Assembly: GCF_001640805.2 (NCBI RefSeq)
Contig: NC_066849.1
Coordinates: forward strand, 26,161,237 to 26,225,236
Direction of reading: 5' to 3'
Length of the DNA: 64,000 bases
Source: Lates calcarifer
Taxonomy: Eukaryota > Chordata > Actinopteri > Centropomidae
Shown: positions 44,813-57,812 of the stretch, piece by piece
How positions within the stretch are numbered: position 1 is the first letter of the stretch
Layout of the letters: each line of letters begins with the position of its first letter
Made by a program: the position numbers and the translations under genes
The notes under the pieces: model-generated
The model's database searches: none
The model's input: the letters and a program-made list of their open reading frames with translations, nothing else
Told to the model about the DNA's origin: nothing

Positions 44813-46920
44813 ATAGTATGATGATTGAACTGAGCTTACCTTCGAATGTGTTCTAACTCTGTTTTCATGTCATCAGTGATTTTTTCTGTAATCACCATAC
44901 CATCCACTTTTCCTACATCATTTACCGTATCTAATCCCTCTGCCTATCAACCCTCCATTTGGCACCAGAGGAAAATCCCCTGTGATTATTGCCAACGACT
45001 ATTACTATTTTCAACACGTTTATAAAGCTGTGGTTCTGGAACAGAAGGTGGTTTGTGGGAATATAAAAAAAATAGGTTGTGAGATTGCTCTGGGTTTCTG
45101 AAGCTTCTGGATATTTTATAATGCCACATCATTTCCAAAGTTCCAGCAATGAAAGGTGGGCTCAATAAAATGTTACAGGCTCCAGTCGACTCCAGTACAG
45201 GAGGAAAATATAGAGTGAGAACAGACAGGAGCCAACTGGAGGGGACACAACCTGTTCAGTCCAGAGACTAATAGAGCAGACTGCCAACACCTATCTATAC
45301 ACAGCCCCAGGTCTTACCATACATGTAATCATACTGGTTTCATTTCAAATGATTAGCATGATGATTAGCATTGACATTTCCACTGAAGTTAGAGAAATAA
45401 AACAGTTTCTGTCTCATATCTGTCACTCATGTAATCATCAATGCAAACAACAGTGATTACATGACAAACATACAGAGTTGTAACACACTGCAAGTGGACA
45501 TCCATCCATCCATCCATCCATCCATCCTTTTATCTCTCACCAGCAGCAGTTTGTTAATCTCATCCCCTCTTTGTTTAGCCATTCTCTCATTCTCTCTCTC
45601 CTCATTGTCTTTCCTTGGTGAGCTGAGCTGGTTGACATTTTGGTGACGGCCTTTTGAGTCGAGCCTCCCTCTCTCTCTCTCTCTCTCTCTCTCACTCTGA
45701 CATCCTTTAAATTACATCATATGCCTCAAATCCCTTTCAGCCTTTGTCCATTCACACGAGCTGCAATTATGGCTCCTTTGCCCAATCTTCTCCTTTATGT
45801 ATGATGGATTATTCTTATCCTTTATGTATAGATTCAACACAGAGGTCTCTACATTAAAAATGCATTGAGTTGAACAAAGTTGTCAAGCTGTCTCTGTCAT
45901 CATCCTTTATTCATGGGGAAGGACAGCTGAGTTTGGAGTATTTTAGAAATCAGGCGTTGTACATTTAAAGGGTTTATTGATCATTAGCACACGTAAAAAT
46001 GATACAAGAAAGAACCCTATATAATAGAATTAAACAGACAAAGAAGATGACAAAAATCCAAATGACGATGTATCAAAGAGAAGGGTTAAGAAACAACACA
46101 TTTTAAAAATTAATAAAATGTAAACTCAACAGCAGACGCCCTTTAAATGCAGTGACCTGACCTCCAGTAGCTGAGGGTGTCTGTCTTTATCAAAGCATGT
46201 AATCTGCACAAAGACAGCAAAGGCTTGTAGGTCTTGAGAGAGTAACGTATGCATGAATACACATATACAGTACGAGTACATTCCCCAAGTGATTTAAAAG
46301 GAGAGCGTGCTGTATTTCCACTCAGGGCAGAATTATGTAGGCTTGATGGGTTAATTTGGTCAGAAGACACAAGGCACAGTTCACCTCACATAAACTCCTG
46401 CTGCTGGTCTTTTACATAACCAGAGACGAGAGGAGTTTGTCTTCGTGCAGACTTTCACTTCAGCAGAGGAAAGTGTTTTACATAACCATTAACGTAAGAT
46501 GTGCGTGGAGTGTTTCCCAAATTAATCCTGAGCTTTTCCAGTTAAGCGGCCATCTGTCATGTGGAGGCAGACACAGCAGCACACTCAGTGGTAATATGTT
46601 AGCTTTCCAACAATCAAACGTATTAGAGTTTCTGAGGAAGACATTTTTTAGTCCCTCAGTGAACCCTTGATGGCGAAACTAACCTAACCATGGGTTAAGC
46701 AAACGCTACAACTGTGGACTATTGCATTACAGTCTGATAACACATACAATCAGGGCCAGAATATCCAATATCACTGTATTATTAAACCCAACTATACCTT
46801 ACAGGGATGTATTTATACCTGGATTCATCTAATTTCCAACAGACAAAATCAGAAAGTAAAAGTATCTAAAACATATGAAAGATCATTTAATCAAAAAGCG
46901 TTCTACATTTAAGGACTGAG
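44812..46920. other. No gene seen; simple repeats
   Basis: Includes (CATC)7 at 45499-45527 and (TC)n at 45669-45693. The rest is AT-rich with no recognised exon. Confidence 0.55.
45499..45527. repeat. (CATC)7 tetranucleotide array
   Basis: Seven uninterrupted units. Confidence 0.93.
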
Positions 46921-46924
46921 ATCA

Positions 46925-47360
46925 GAAAACACTCGTGAGTGATTTTTGGAACAGTCATCTGAATTTTTTGGGAAAGGACTCTAAAAGCTTTCTACAACTC
47001 AGTAATGGATTTCTGCACTTCTCACAAGGCTTCCTCATGGTGACTCTGTACTATCCTCATCTGACTTTCTCCTGTCCTTACAGGGCTGTCGTCTGTGCTT
47101 AACAGACTCTCTGCAAAGCTTTCTACTGTGGATGTTCAGTGTCCTCACAAGACTTTCTACGTCCTGTTTTATTCCTCATAGTGGCTTTCTAATGTCCTCT
47201 CAACTACAATCTCAGCAGGGCTTTCACCTGTCTGCACAGATCGCTGCTGTCCAACTATGGTTTTGTACTTTACCCAAACCGAGTCTTAAACCTTCTAGTG
47301 TCTTATCATTACAATTTATTGTCCACCATAGCCTTCTAATATCCTGACACTGCTACTGTC
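46925..47360 (-). repeat. Decayed minisatellite, unit inverted relative to 48770-49290
   Basis: About 20-28-base units such as tcctcacaagactttctacg, cttctcacaaggcttcctc and tagtggctttctaatgtcc. The reverse complement of the consensus (gtagaaagtcttgtgaggac) is the unit of the array 1.4 kb to the right. Confidence 0.75.
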
Positions 47361-47559
47361 CCATTGTCTGTTGTTCACCGTTTGTAAAAGTCATGACTGG
47401 ACTTATTCATGTTTCTTAATATTGATACTGATGCTCCATCAAAAAGACAAAGGCATTCAGAAAATAATTATCAATAAACATGTTTAGTTCATTGTGAGAA
47501 AGAAAACATATCCTCATTTCGTTAATTATCTTTTCCCATTGGAGCGCCTTCTGGCACAT

Positions 47560-48140
47560 TTTTGCATACCATACATGCATAGCAACAGTTGTTATGCATC
47601 ATCCAACAGGCACGCCTGACACGCTGTGCAAAGACATTATATTCCATCCATATCTGTCATCCATGTATCGTAAGTGCACCCGTCAAATGACCTTAGCAGA
47701 CTGCCAGTTTAAACACTCTTAATCTAGTCCTAATTCTGTGTAGCAGTCCAACGTACTGCATACTCTGCACCACTAGTTCACCTCTGCAGCACATAAAAGC
47801 TGCATAAACCCTGCCCGCCACAGCTGTGGGCCATCGCAGGAAACAATAAAAAATACTCTTAAATTGCTCTGACCTTTTTAGAGAACGTTATTTGGTCCGC
47901 ATCAAATGGCCTCCTTGGTTAACTTAGCCTCTTAATGCACCTGGGGCATGAGATACATATATGTGTGTACGTGTGTGTATGTGTGTGTGCAGTAAGCAGA
48001 TGCCACCTTGAGATCAGCCCCTCTATCATAGGGGTTTAATAGGCCATAACAATAAACGAGGCACATTGAGCCAGCCCTGGGGAAATCAGCACTACCGTAC
48101 AGCAACTTCAGACACGCACATGAGAGGGGAACAAAGAAAA
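47560..48140. promoter_or_regulatory. Possible conserved noncoding cluster between inverted minisatellites
   Basis: Repeat-poor sequence with caataaaaaatactctta, cgcatcaaatggcctcc, cctcttaatgcacctgg, ggtttaataggccataac and aataaacgaggc, apart from a short TG run at 47960-47990. Enhancer-like by texture only. Confidence 0.28.
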
Positions 48141-48769
48141 TAGTCGCGACCTAATTTAAAGTCTGCGCTGTTCCCTCCTGTATCTCACTTCCTTGTTTTT
48201 AATCTCACAGTCTACTCTCCTGTCGTCTGATCAGTGTGAGTTATGACTCTCAGGACACGTATAGCTCAGTGATCCTAACAAAGACCGTGAGGAAGGAATA
48301 TGTTTTCGGTGTATATGTGTTCATTCGAAGTGATGCATGTATGTGTGCTGATGTGTAAAAGCATGTGTACATGAGCAGAGGTGGAGGGCCCATATGTTGT
48401 ATTATGCAGTGGGACTTGTTAACATCTGTGTCAGTTATGACAGCGGTGGCTCTCCTCGTGTCCGTCCCTCTGTGTCTCCCTTCATCTTGCCCTTAAAACT
48501 TCCTTTCATCTGCCGACAGTTGTCTTTTACCCCTCTTGCTCCTCTGTGCTTTGTTGTGTTATTGTTTCATGTTTGTTTGTCACAGATGGCTTCAGCACTT
48601 CATTCTTCATGAAACAAAGCCTTCCCCATGATGAAGGCATCTCAGTGTGTTTGTGTAACACTGGTTGCATATTATTCTCAATGCTGCTCTTACATTGAGT
48701 GGAATGTGTTTACTTCTGATTATTTCCTGCAGCAGAAAGTGTCTGCTTTTTGAAGGGAACATCAGTAGT

Positions 48770-49290
48770 GATATTTAGAGTCAGTGAACAGTGGAAAATG
48801 ACACTAAAAAGCCTAATAAAGACAGTAACTCTGGATCTGAGTATAGAGAGCCTGTTGAAAACAACAGGAAATCACATGACGGCAGATGAAAACCACAATG
48901 GCACATTAGAAATCCAGTACAAAGCCTTGTGAGGACAGGAGAGTCCCTATAGAGGGACAGACTCTGTCCCTCTATAGACATTCAGGAATTGGGGACAGTG
49001 GAAATCCTTGATTGGATTATAGACGGCCCCGTGAGTACAGAAAATAACACATTGAGAGATCAGCAGAAAGCCATATAATTATAGTAATATTACATGATGG
49101 GGCAGTAGAGGACACTGCCTGGAGAGTAGAAGACCTTTATTGGGCAGTAGAAAGGCTAACAAGCCCTGTTAGGACCGTGGAGGCTAATGGGATGGCCATG
49201 TGAAGACAGGACAAAGCCTTGTTGGGACAGTAAAAATCCACAAGTCTTGTGGGAACAGTTGAAATGTGTGATTGGACAGTAACATGTCAG
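48770..49290 (+). repeat. Decayed minisatellite, GACAGTAGAAAGCCTTGTGAG-like unit
   Basis: Units include gtacaaagccttgtgaggac, gacaaagccttgttgggac and ccacaagtcttgtgggaac, with gcagtagaaaggc variants. Internally it holds a 31-nt palindrome. Confidence 0.75.
48947..48977. repeat. Perfect palindrome, 15-bp arms, 1-nt centre
   Basis: The arm ctatagagggacaga (48947-48961) is followed by c and its exact reverse complement (48963-48977). It is embedded in the decayed minisatellite. Confidence 0.95.
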
Positions 49291-49428
49291 GAGTCAAAGT
49301 CAAAAAGAGCAGAGTGATGAGTGATGTTGGATCCAGCAGATGTTTGTGTGTGTGGTGTGATGGCTGTCTAATGAATCCTCAGCTGTCCCAAACCTGATGT
49401 CTGACCCATGAACTCTGATGTCTACAGT

Positions 49429-49448
49429 GTGTGTGTGTGTGTGTGTGT
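49429..49448. repeat. (GT)n microsatellite
   Basis: About ten GT units. Confidence 0.9.
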
Positions 49449-49719
49449 TATGATGATACATGTGATTCATCAGACTGGTGTGTGCTGCAGGATTGCACAC
49501 ATCTGTTTGCGACACGCCTGTGAGGAGCTTCACAACATCTATCACACTGCAAACACTTCAAGGAGCTCATGGGTAATTTTTCACCGACTGAGTGTGTTTA
49601 TGTGCCAGACACAGTGTGTGTGTTGCTTTTTTTGGGAGTGTTTTCATGTGTCAGCTGACCTGCCGTCCATACATGTTGGCCTCTAGTTGTTAAAGGGCCA
49701 CTTGTAACTCTCTTGTCTG

Positions 49720-49790
49720 CTCCTGTCAATCAAATGCAGCCCAGATGATTGACAGCTGGAGGCTGACAGTGATAAATGACAGTGAGTTGA
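49720..49790. promoter_or_regulatory. Inverted pair of Pbx-Meis decamers plus TGACAG half-sites
   Basis: ctgtcaatca (49723-49732) and tgattgacag (49746-49755) are exact reverse complements and match the Pbx-Meis/Prep composite TGATTGACAG. Two more TGACAG half-sites (in ggctgacagtg and aatgacagtg) follow within 30 bases. Binding is inferred from known TALE homeodomain specificity. Confidence 0.4.
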
Positions 49791-50057
49791 TGCCAGATTG
49801 ACTTGGCTTCACACTGGCCTCATTTTCCAACGCACAAACAACCGCCCCGCAGCTCCTCCAGGATGGAAATTCAAGCCCCTAAATTATTTGTTATCTTGTG
49901 AGGGCTTGTAATTTTGTGAACCTTGTTCTGAAAATCTAAACTGCCTCAGTCAGTCATTATTTATACACTGTTATATTTCTCTTTTTGCTGTGCTATATGC
50001 TTAATCCTCTTAAAAGCATTCTGCTGTTCAGACAGGAGGAAACAGTGCATTTGTTGG

Positions 50058-50154
50058 GGACTGTTTTCAGCAAAGGAATAATCCACATTTGGTGCCCTAG
50101 TGAGTATTTGGGGCAGCAAGATGGTGCATGTGTGATTGAGTCAAAATAAACAAC

Positions 50155-50201
<47 letters not shown>

Positions 50202-50439
50202 TGGTCTTAGGGGAGTTGCTGGAACTTTATCAGCAAACATCACCTGGGTGCAACAAGTACTGTGTGTGTATCCAAAGCTTCATTGTTCAGAAAATGCATC
50301 AATGAGCCACAACATTGCACTTGGAGACAAAACAATCACCATGAACACACACTGTAGTTTCTCTGGACTCAATGCGACATTCACCTTCTGCTGGGAATAC
50401 TCACTGCCAAATATTAATCCACTGCTGAAAATAGTCCCA
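50058..50439. repeat. Repeat family X, two copies head to head
   Basis: The forward copy 50058-50158 (ggactgttttcagcaaagga … agtcaaaataaac) faces a reverse copy 50345-50439 (cacacactgtagtttctctg … ctgctgaaaatagtccc). Between them lies a GT/GA microsatellite (50154-50200). The pair could fold into a long imperfect hairpin. Confidence 0.75.
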
Positions 50440-50939
50440 AAGTAATTTATAAAACTTCTGCTCCTGTTTTCAAAATGAAACTTTGTATTAGTGAAATGTT
50501 TTTTAAAATGCACGTCTTCGGTAGGAATCATTGGGCTTTTAGCTGAGAGCTGCAGACAGTCAGTCTTTTTGTTGGTTTTGGTCTTTTAAAAGGATAGCTT
50601 GATAATAGGAAAATATAGAGGGACACTAGCTTTATACTTAAATGACTAATATCTATTAATGAGTCTTGAGTATCACACATCTCACACTGCCTTTGCTGTG
50701 GCATTTCAACAAATTTACAACACTTGAACTACACACAGTATTCTTCTGAAAATGAAAACTTGGTCGTAATTATGCCCATTATATGAATGTAGTAGAGTTC
50801 CATTCAGTACTGATGTACAGCAGTAATCCTTTCAAAGGATACTATAGAGCAGGGTCATGCGTACATCAAATGCCCAAGACAGAGACTCACATTCATATTC
50901 AGTCATTCAGGTATCCATTTAGTTTGGAGCATTAGGTCG

Positions 50940-51125
50940 TGCAGGATGCTGCGCCGAAACTCAGATTACTCCATATTCAAGGCCACAGCTCGCTCTGAAT
51001 CTGTCGCTGTGAATCCCCTCTGAATTTGCCATTAAGCAGTGAATAGGGCCGTGGGGAATGAGCTGCGGGCGGCGTGTCTGCAGCGCCGCTGCTGATGGAG
51101 AGCTGACCCTCCACATCTTTTACAG
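50940..51125. promoter_or_regulatory. Possible conserved noncoding element
   Basis: CpG-bearing unique block (gggcggcgtgtctgcagcgc) with tgccattaagcagtgaatag, immediately left of a local duplication. Texture only. Confidence 0.22.
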
Positions 51126-51135
51126 AATCCTTGCC

Positions 51136-51400
51136 AAATGGAACGGTCCAGAGGTTGCAAATTGAGACCCGGCTTTGTTCGGCTGCTGATAGGATTCGGT
51201 GTGATTCATAGACCTATTATCAAGCTCCTTGAAACATGTGTGTGTGTGTGTGCGTGTGTGTGTGTGCGTGAGCTCTGTCCACGCTGATTCCCACACAGTG
51301 TAATGGTCCAAGGGGCGCAAATGGAGACATGTAGTGTATTATTGTTGAGCTGATGATAGGATTCACATGCACGTTATGGGAGCTCTTGTGAGACACTGAA
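51136..51400 (+). repeat. Diverged tandem duplication of about 160 bases
   Basis: Copy 1 (from 51142) has acggtccagaggttgcaaat and gctgctgataggattc. Copy 2 (from 51302) has aatggtccaaggggcgcaaa and gctgatgataggattc. Both end in a related aagctcctt/gagctcttg stretch. A (TG)n with CG interruptions (51237-51268) sits in copy 1. Confidence 0.7.
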
Positions 51401-52029
51401 AGCTGTAATGAAAATGTGTGAGAGTGTGAGACAGATATTTCATGAGCGAGAAGGTACTTCTTTTCTTCATGTGTCACTTTTTTTCTCACTGTGCTGGTAA
51501 AGGGGTGTGTGTGTGTGTGTGTTTTGTTCACCCTTGGGTCGTCCCTCAGCAGTAACCCCCGATTAGATATCATTTTCACAGTGTGGTCAGTGTGGAGAGA
51601 AATCTGATTGTATTGCAAGTAATCCAATCACAGCTTGGTTTTTACAGCCTGCTGACTACTGTTACACTCTGTGTGTGCGTGTTTGTGTGTTCGGCCTCTG
51701 TGGATTCATTGAGTTGTTGCTGATGTGTGATCGCACTCTGAGACTTAATATCAGGCTCTGTAGTTTCATTGGGCTGTTTCTCGCGGCTGTGTGTGATCAC
51801 ACACCTTTGACGCCTGTAAAGATTTTCCATTACAGGCATTAGATGACAGCTTTGGTCCCTGAGGATGCACAGAAAACCTTAACATGTAGTTTTCTTCTAA
51901 TTTATAACTGAAAATAGATGTCAAAACCCAAAGCAAAAGATGTCGTCATTGTATGTTTCTCAATCTTGAATATGTATTAAAATAAATCTTAGACTTTCAC
52001 TAAGAGACAAGTCATTTTGTGGTGATTTA

Positions 52030-52720
52030 AAGAGTGTGACAGTGCTGTCAGCCTGGTGCCAAGGCCTTCTCTGTGGCCCCAATCAAGCATTAATGGACGA
52101 AGCGGAAAAATCATGCGACAGTGTGGATTTCACCAGCGCAGTGGAGGTCAAAGGCCTGTTAGAAAACTCAGAATCATTATGTTGGTGATAATTAATACTG
52201 ACCTTGCCCTCTGGGGAAGCAGTGGACCAGATCTGCACCACAGCGATGCTCTCAAACCACTGAGAAACCACACACAAAGCAAACACACAAAGAGGACGTT
52301 AACATTATATATCCTCTTCATAGAGAGCTGAAAATGTATTTCTTAACAGCAGTCTAAATAATGTAGAGCCCTGGTTGAGGCCCCAAGGGGGACCAGTGTT
52401 CATTACGCCCCAATAATGCATTAAAGATTTTGCTGTTCTTAAAGCCTCCTCACCAGTGATGGAGCAAACAGTGAACACTTTGTCCTGAGGATGATGCGAA
52501 AGTAAAAAAAAAAAAAAAATCGAAAGGGATCATCCTCTGAGGTGAATCAATACCTACACTGAAACACATGGCAACCTGGCAGTTTTCCAGATCCCCGATA
52601 CCATGGACCAAAGCACGGCTCAGAAATTATGACTTGAAAGGTCAGAGGGTCAGACGTGTCGGCAGCGAGGGCACTTCACATTATGCCCTCTGACCCAGAG
52701 AGACTTTCGACATATTGGTC
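52030..52720. promoter_or_regulatory. Possible conserved noncoding cluster
   Basis: Two unique stretches, about 52030-52230 (aatcaagcattaatggacg, ggtgataattaatactgacc) and 52370-52720 (cattacgccccaataatgc, attaaagattttgc), separated by ordinary DNA and a poly-A run at 52505-52518. Texture only. Confidence 0.28.
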
Positions 52721-53426
52721 TGTTAAGGTCCACAGCCTCAAAAACATTCAGAACCTGCTCTTAACATTTCACAGACCCATTAAAATATAGTCTCATGTAT
52801 TTTCAGGTCTGTTTCCGTTTCGCTTGCTGTAATTATTCCTGCTGTTCATTAGTTTCCATGTACATGAAGGGGTAAAAAAAACAACCACAGTCCTCGTTGT
52901 GTGTAAAAATACATTATGTGTTACAGAACTAAGTGTACATGTGCAGTAAACCAGACTAATTAACAAAAGACATAAGATTATATTCAAACTTCTAAAAAAT
53001 CATTGTATTAATCTAATGAATAGACCAAAGCAATAACTAAAGTATAATAACAAATTCAAGTAATCAGTTTTGTCTCTTAGACACGGTTCTTTTATGCTTC
53101 ACTTTATATTAACATATGTTCTTTATTATTTAACCTGTTAACTCTTGTTGCTTGATGCTTGAACAGTTTTGACAATCGTCAGAAAGTAGTGAAAAATGTC
53201 TGTTAGAAGCATCCAGTGTGAGATGATGCTGGTTTAGCTCAAGAGAATATTTAGCATTTCCTTTATACACTTCTGCATGTGTGAATGTACACACCATGTG
53301 ATGATGTGTGCATCCAAAAAAGTGTGTGTGAGAGAGAGAGAGAGAGACGAAGGAGCCCTGTCCTGCATCACACTGACAGCTGATTACATCCCCAGTCCCT
53401 CATCCCCACAGCCCTCATGCAATAAC

Positions 53427-53458
<32 letters not shown>

Positions 53459-56400
53459 AAGATGATGAGGCCGAGGGTGCTGCATGAGGCAATGACCGCT
53501 GTGTCATATTTCATCATAGTCCTCTCAGCCTCTCACACACACACACACACACACACACATACATGTCCCAGCACATTAAGCCAAGCAGAGAATACAGCAG
53601 AGCATGCTGGGATAGCACACTGATGATACAATGACAGGACCAGGCACTGAGACAAATGGACAACATTACAAGCAACATCAAAGATGTATGTGTGTGTGTG
53701 TGTGTGTCTGTGTGTGTCACCTCATCTTCATCCAGGCTGAGCAATTCTTCTTTTGCTGTGAAATCTCAGCCTAAATTATATTTTTGCTCTAGAGTCAATC
53801 TCTTCTTTGTCCATTTACCCTTCAGCTGCACTCACATGCAGACGTATGAATCCTTGTTTTGGCAGATTTGTGTGTGATTATGTCTGAACCTCAAAAAGCT
53901 TGAGTGTCTTTAAATCACTATATGTTGTACGGAGTCTGGCAGCTCAGCAGTTTGGTTTAGATCTGTTAGAGCTGAGGCTGTGAAAAGACATTACTGCTGG
54001 ATCGAGCTCCTTCAGTCTCTTGACATCAATTGGCATTAGCGACAGTGTTGCCTGGAAACCTCCAATCAAACAGTTCCAGGAAGTAGAGGGCAGTAATGTC
54101 AGTGATGGATTCTGGACCTGTTTCTCGTGGGTTCCTTACAGACACTTTTATCAACATGAGGGACATGTAATTAGGAACACAGAACATGGTATAAGTCTGT
54201 GTGAGAGTGTGTGTGTGTGTGTGTGAGACAGAGAGCAAACACTGCCATTAACTGTTTTTTTCATGTTCACTCTCTCCAGAAACCAGATAGCAATTCAAAG
54301 TCTGCTTATCTCCAGTAAGAGGATACATACTTCACTCTGTGTGTTTTCCTGCTACCAGCAGTCTAAGCGTGATTGTGTGTATCTGTGTGTGTGTGTGTGT
54401 GTGTGTGTGGTCACATGTCTGTTCAACTAATCATATTGATTTTGTGCATGGAGTCCTGAAGCTAAAAACATTAAAGTGAGTGGAGGGATTATCTGTGGTG
54501 TGTGGGGAGCTTTGGCTTCTGGAGCTTCAATAAAATACCTGTCGATTTTTTTCCATCTACAGGAACCCAAAATGAGTTCAAATCAAAATGATGGTGAAGA
54601 GGGAAAAGTTTAGTCTCATTTGTTCACCTTGAAACACTGCAGGAGGCTGCAGGAATGTAGACAGGGTCTTCACCCAAAGTGGTAAACGTTGTTGTGTGTG
54701 GCAGCCATTTTAAAAATTGTGCTTCAAAATCAGATATATTGGTGGAAAACAAGCATGTGAAATACCTCAGTTCACAACACATCTTCATTATGTTGAATCT
54801 GGTCACGACTGTGTGTCCTACAAAATGTATTTACTATGGCAGTTTATTGGACATTATGATGTCTCCTAGAAATGACATGTCTGAACAACTAATGTCATTA
54901 AAATGCTTTTTTCCTCCAAAATCTCTGATACAGACTGAGCTCTGGAGAAACATATCCACTGACAGTTCAGTAAATACAGATACATTTGCCTTATTTGCAT
55001 CACCAGCATCTTGCATTCAGTCAACATTTCTAAAATGACTGCAGTTGGCAGAAACATGTCACATCATCTCATAACCAGTGGAGTGCATGTGCTGACCATA
55101 TGCTGCTGGGTTTCTAAATAAAATTAACGAAGTCCTTGCACGCCATGGAATCTTTCTGACAGATGCGTTGGATTGAAAAACGTTTGGCTGAGGATAAACA
55201 AAGGAAACATCATGAAGAAAATGAGAAGTGACTGTGTAGGATTCTTTGGTTTCTTCTCAGTCGAAGGTTTATAAAAAAACAAACCAGTCATGTTGATGTT
55301 GTGATTGATTGTTCAAAATCTGATCATGTGTTTTCTGCTTTGATGTCCCTTTTCACTGTGAAACTGTGTGTTTTAGTTGTAGTTGGTTCTCCATCTACTG
55401 TGGACCACATTGGTCTTTAATCAGCAGTCAGGAAGGTGGTTGATGATATCATAGTTTCAGGTGGATGGGAGACAAATTGGACCTGAAGGTGCTGGAGGTG
55501 CCCTTCACTTCTCCTCCTCCCCCTCCCCTCTTAGCTCAGACAATCTGATGAACACAATCAATACACACCTGTTTTTTCATCCACTTTTCTCTGTCTCTGT
55601 TCTCTCTCTTTCCCCCTGGTTGATGTAATCTTTCTCTGATGCTCACTCATTTATCCAGCTCTCCCAGGAGTGGCCAGGAGACTGTGGAATTTCTTCCCTT
55701 AGATCTGATTAAACAATTCAAAACACAAGTTTCACTGTCGCCATTATTAGAAGCCCAGAGTAATAAATTCTCATAACTTGGCTGGGAGACATGGCAAACT
55801 ACACTTTGAACCCTAAGCAATCACACTCTTCCATGACCTGAATTACCTACATACAGCAGCTCCTGCTGGTCAGTATTAATGCTCCACAGTGTCAGAGTTG
55901 TCAGACAAGACCAGAGAGGGTAAAAAGTCACAATAGTTTTCTTGTCAAGTTGTTCCAGTAAGGGCGAGCGGATCAGTACCTGAAGTAGGACACCACTGAT
56001 ACTAACTCTTGTTTTGATTATTGATTCTGTAGGATTGAAACAGCAGAAAATAGATCTGTTTAATGTTAGATCACCTTCTGGACACCCTTTTAACTTTGCT
56101 TGGGGATCGATAGCAATTTATCAAATCTATTTTCAGTATCAAATCCAAATACTTTCATATCCCCAGTTGAATCTCATTAAAGAGTAACTGTATCCTTATT
56201 TTCTCGTGTTCTTGGGTATAAATGATCGGTAGGAACAAAACTCTGCAATATTAATCAAGAACAGTGTAGCCAGCCACCATGGACAGCTGCTGTAATGTAA
56301 TCCAATGGGCAACTGTCAACATCAAAGTACGTCCACTACAGTGCTTGTTTTTGCCACTGACAGACTCAGATTGTTATTAGAAGTGTCTGACAACATTCAC

Positions 56401-56872
56401 TACATCACATATCAATAGCAGACTCCATTACCAACAACAGTCATTTTACCTAGCAGTACACAGGAGCTTATTTTTCATTGGCAAATTTCCTGCCACTGTG
56501 AGGATGCTAATTTAGCTCATTTTTAATATTAAAATGAAAATATTCAAAATAAACAGATTTTTGTTTTGTTTTTCTTATTAATAAGCCTCCATTATAACGA
56601 AAATAACAATAACAGTATTCAGGATTAACTGAGAAGGTCATTGTCACGGCTCAAATTAAGGATTAGACACTGGTCCCTGGAGGGCAGGAAGCCACATACT
56701 GATCAGCAGCAGAATTGATTTTTGCTGGCCAGACAGACGGCCACAAAGCTTGTTTATCTGTTCAGAAACCCCAAAGGAGAGGAGGATGATGAAGAGGGAG
56801 GAGAGAGGAGGAAGAAGGAGAGGGCAGGCTTGAAAACTGAACGTTGCACAAAGAAAGATCATGTATTTAGGT

Positions 56873-56908
<36 letters not shown>

Positions 56909-57300
56909 GGATGGGTGGTTATATGCTAAACTAAATCAGTTTGTATGAATAAGTCGAGATAACAAAATGTAAAGCTTGTAAAGCTCTAAAATCTCCTGCA
57001 AGGTCCAAAATTGACAACAGACTGCATCTGCGGTCGCTTCAGAGAGAAAATCTTCCTCTTTGATTCCTGTGTTTTTCTCATCTCACTGTAATTCTCATGA
57101 AAAAGGAGGCAGTAAGCAGGTGTGAAGACAATACATGTCTGAAAAACAGAATCCTCCACTTGGAAGGAGATCAGGCGCTGGGTTTCTTTTCTTTCATATG
57201 AGACAAAAAGCTTCCTCTCCCAGCAGTGGGCCGACTATCAGACACACTGACAAAAGAGAGGTTAGGCTGCTGCGTTAACATGTTTGTTTGGATCGAATTG
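52720..57300. other. No gene seen; several microsatellites
   Basis: CA at 53430-53456 and 53533-53560, TG at 53689-53716, 54388-54410 and 56874-56903, AG at 53329-53347. The rest is AT-rich. Frames at 54679-55038 and neighbours overlap on opposite strands and carry no motif. Confidence 0.55.
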
Positions 57301-57301
57301 C

Positions 57302-57777
57302 GTGTGTGTGTGTGTGTGTTGAAGGAAATGGAAACATCAGGAAAATCTGTTTTCTACCAAAAGATTATACTTATGATTTGGATGTTGTGACGGATTAGAT
57401 CGTGTTGCACTAAAACTTCAGACGAACCACAACATTAGTTGAAACTACAAACCAAACATAAAGGTTGTTTTCACCAAGTCAGGGGGGAGCATAAACTAGA
57501 CAACACACTGACCCATGACTCCAACTCAGTGGAGAGCGGTGCCCAGTAAATCTCACCAGTTTTAATGTGTTCTTGTACCCAAACAAACATAGACAACAAC
57601 CAGAACAAACACGTGCACGTGTAACTAACTGCTAAATAATCAAAGCTGAATACATAAAGAGTTAGAATGAGGTGTGAGTCTAGTCATATAACACACACAC
57701 ACACACACACACTTATCCATTTCCCTTAGGGGATCATGTTCCCACCGTGACATTCCCATCAGCGGCATCATTAGAGA

Positions 57778-57812
<35 letters not shown>

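Noticed and set aside
54679..55057. 119-codon plus-strand frame with opposing 60-63-codon frames
   Set aside because: No known domain; both strands open, consistent with chance in AT-rich DNA.
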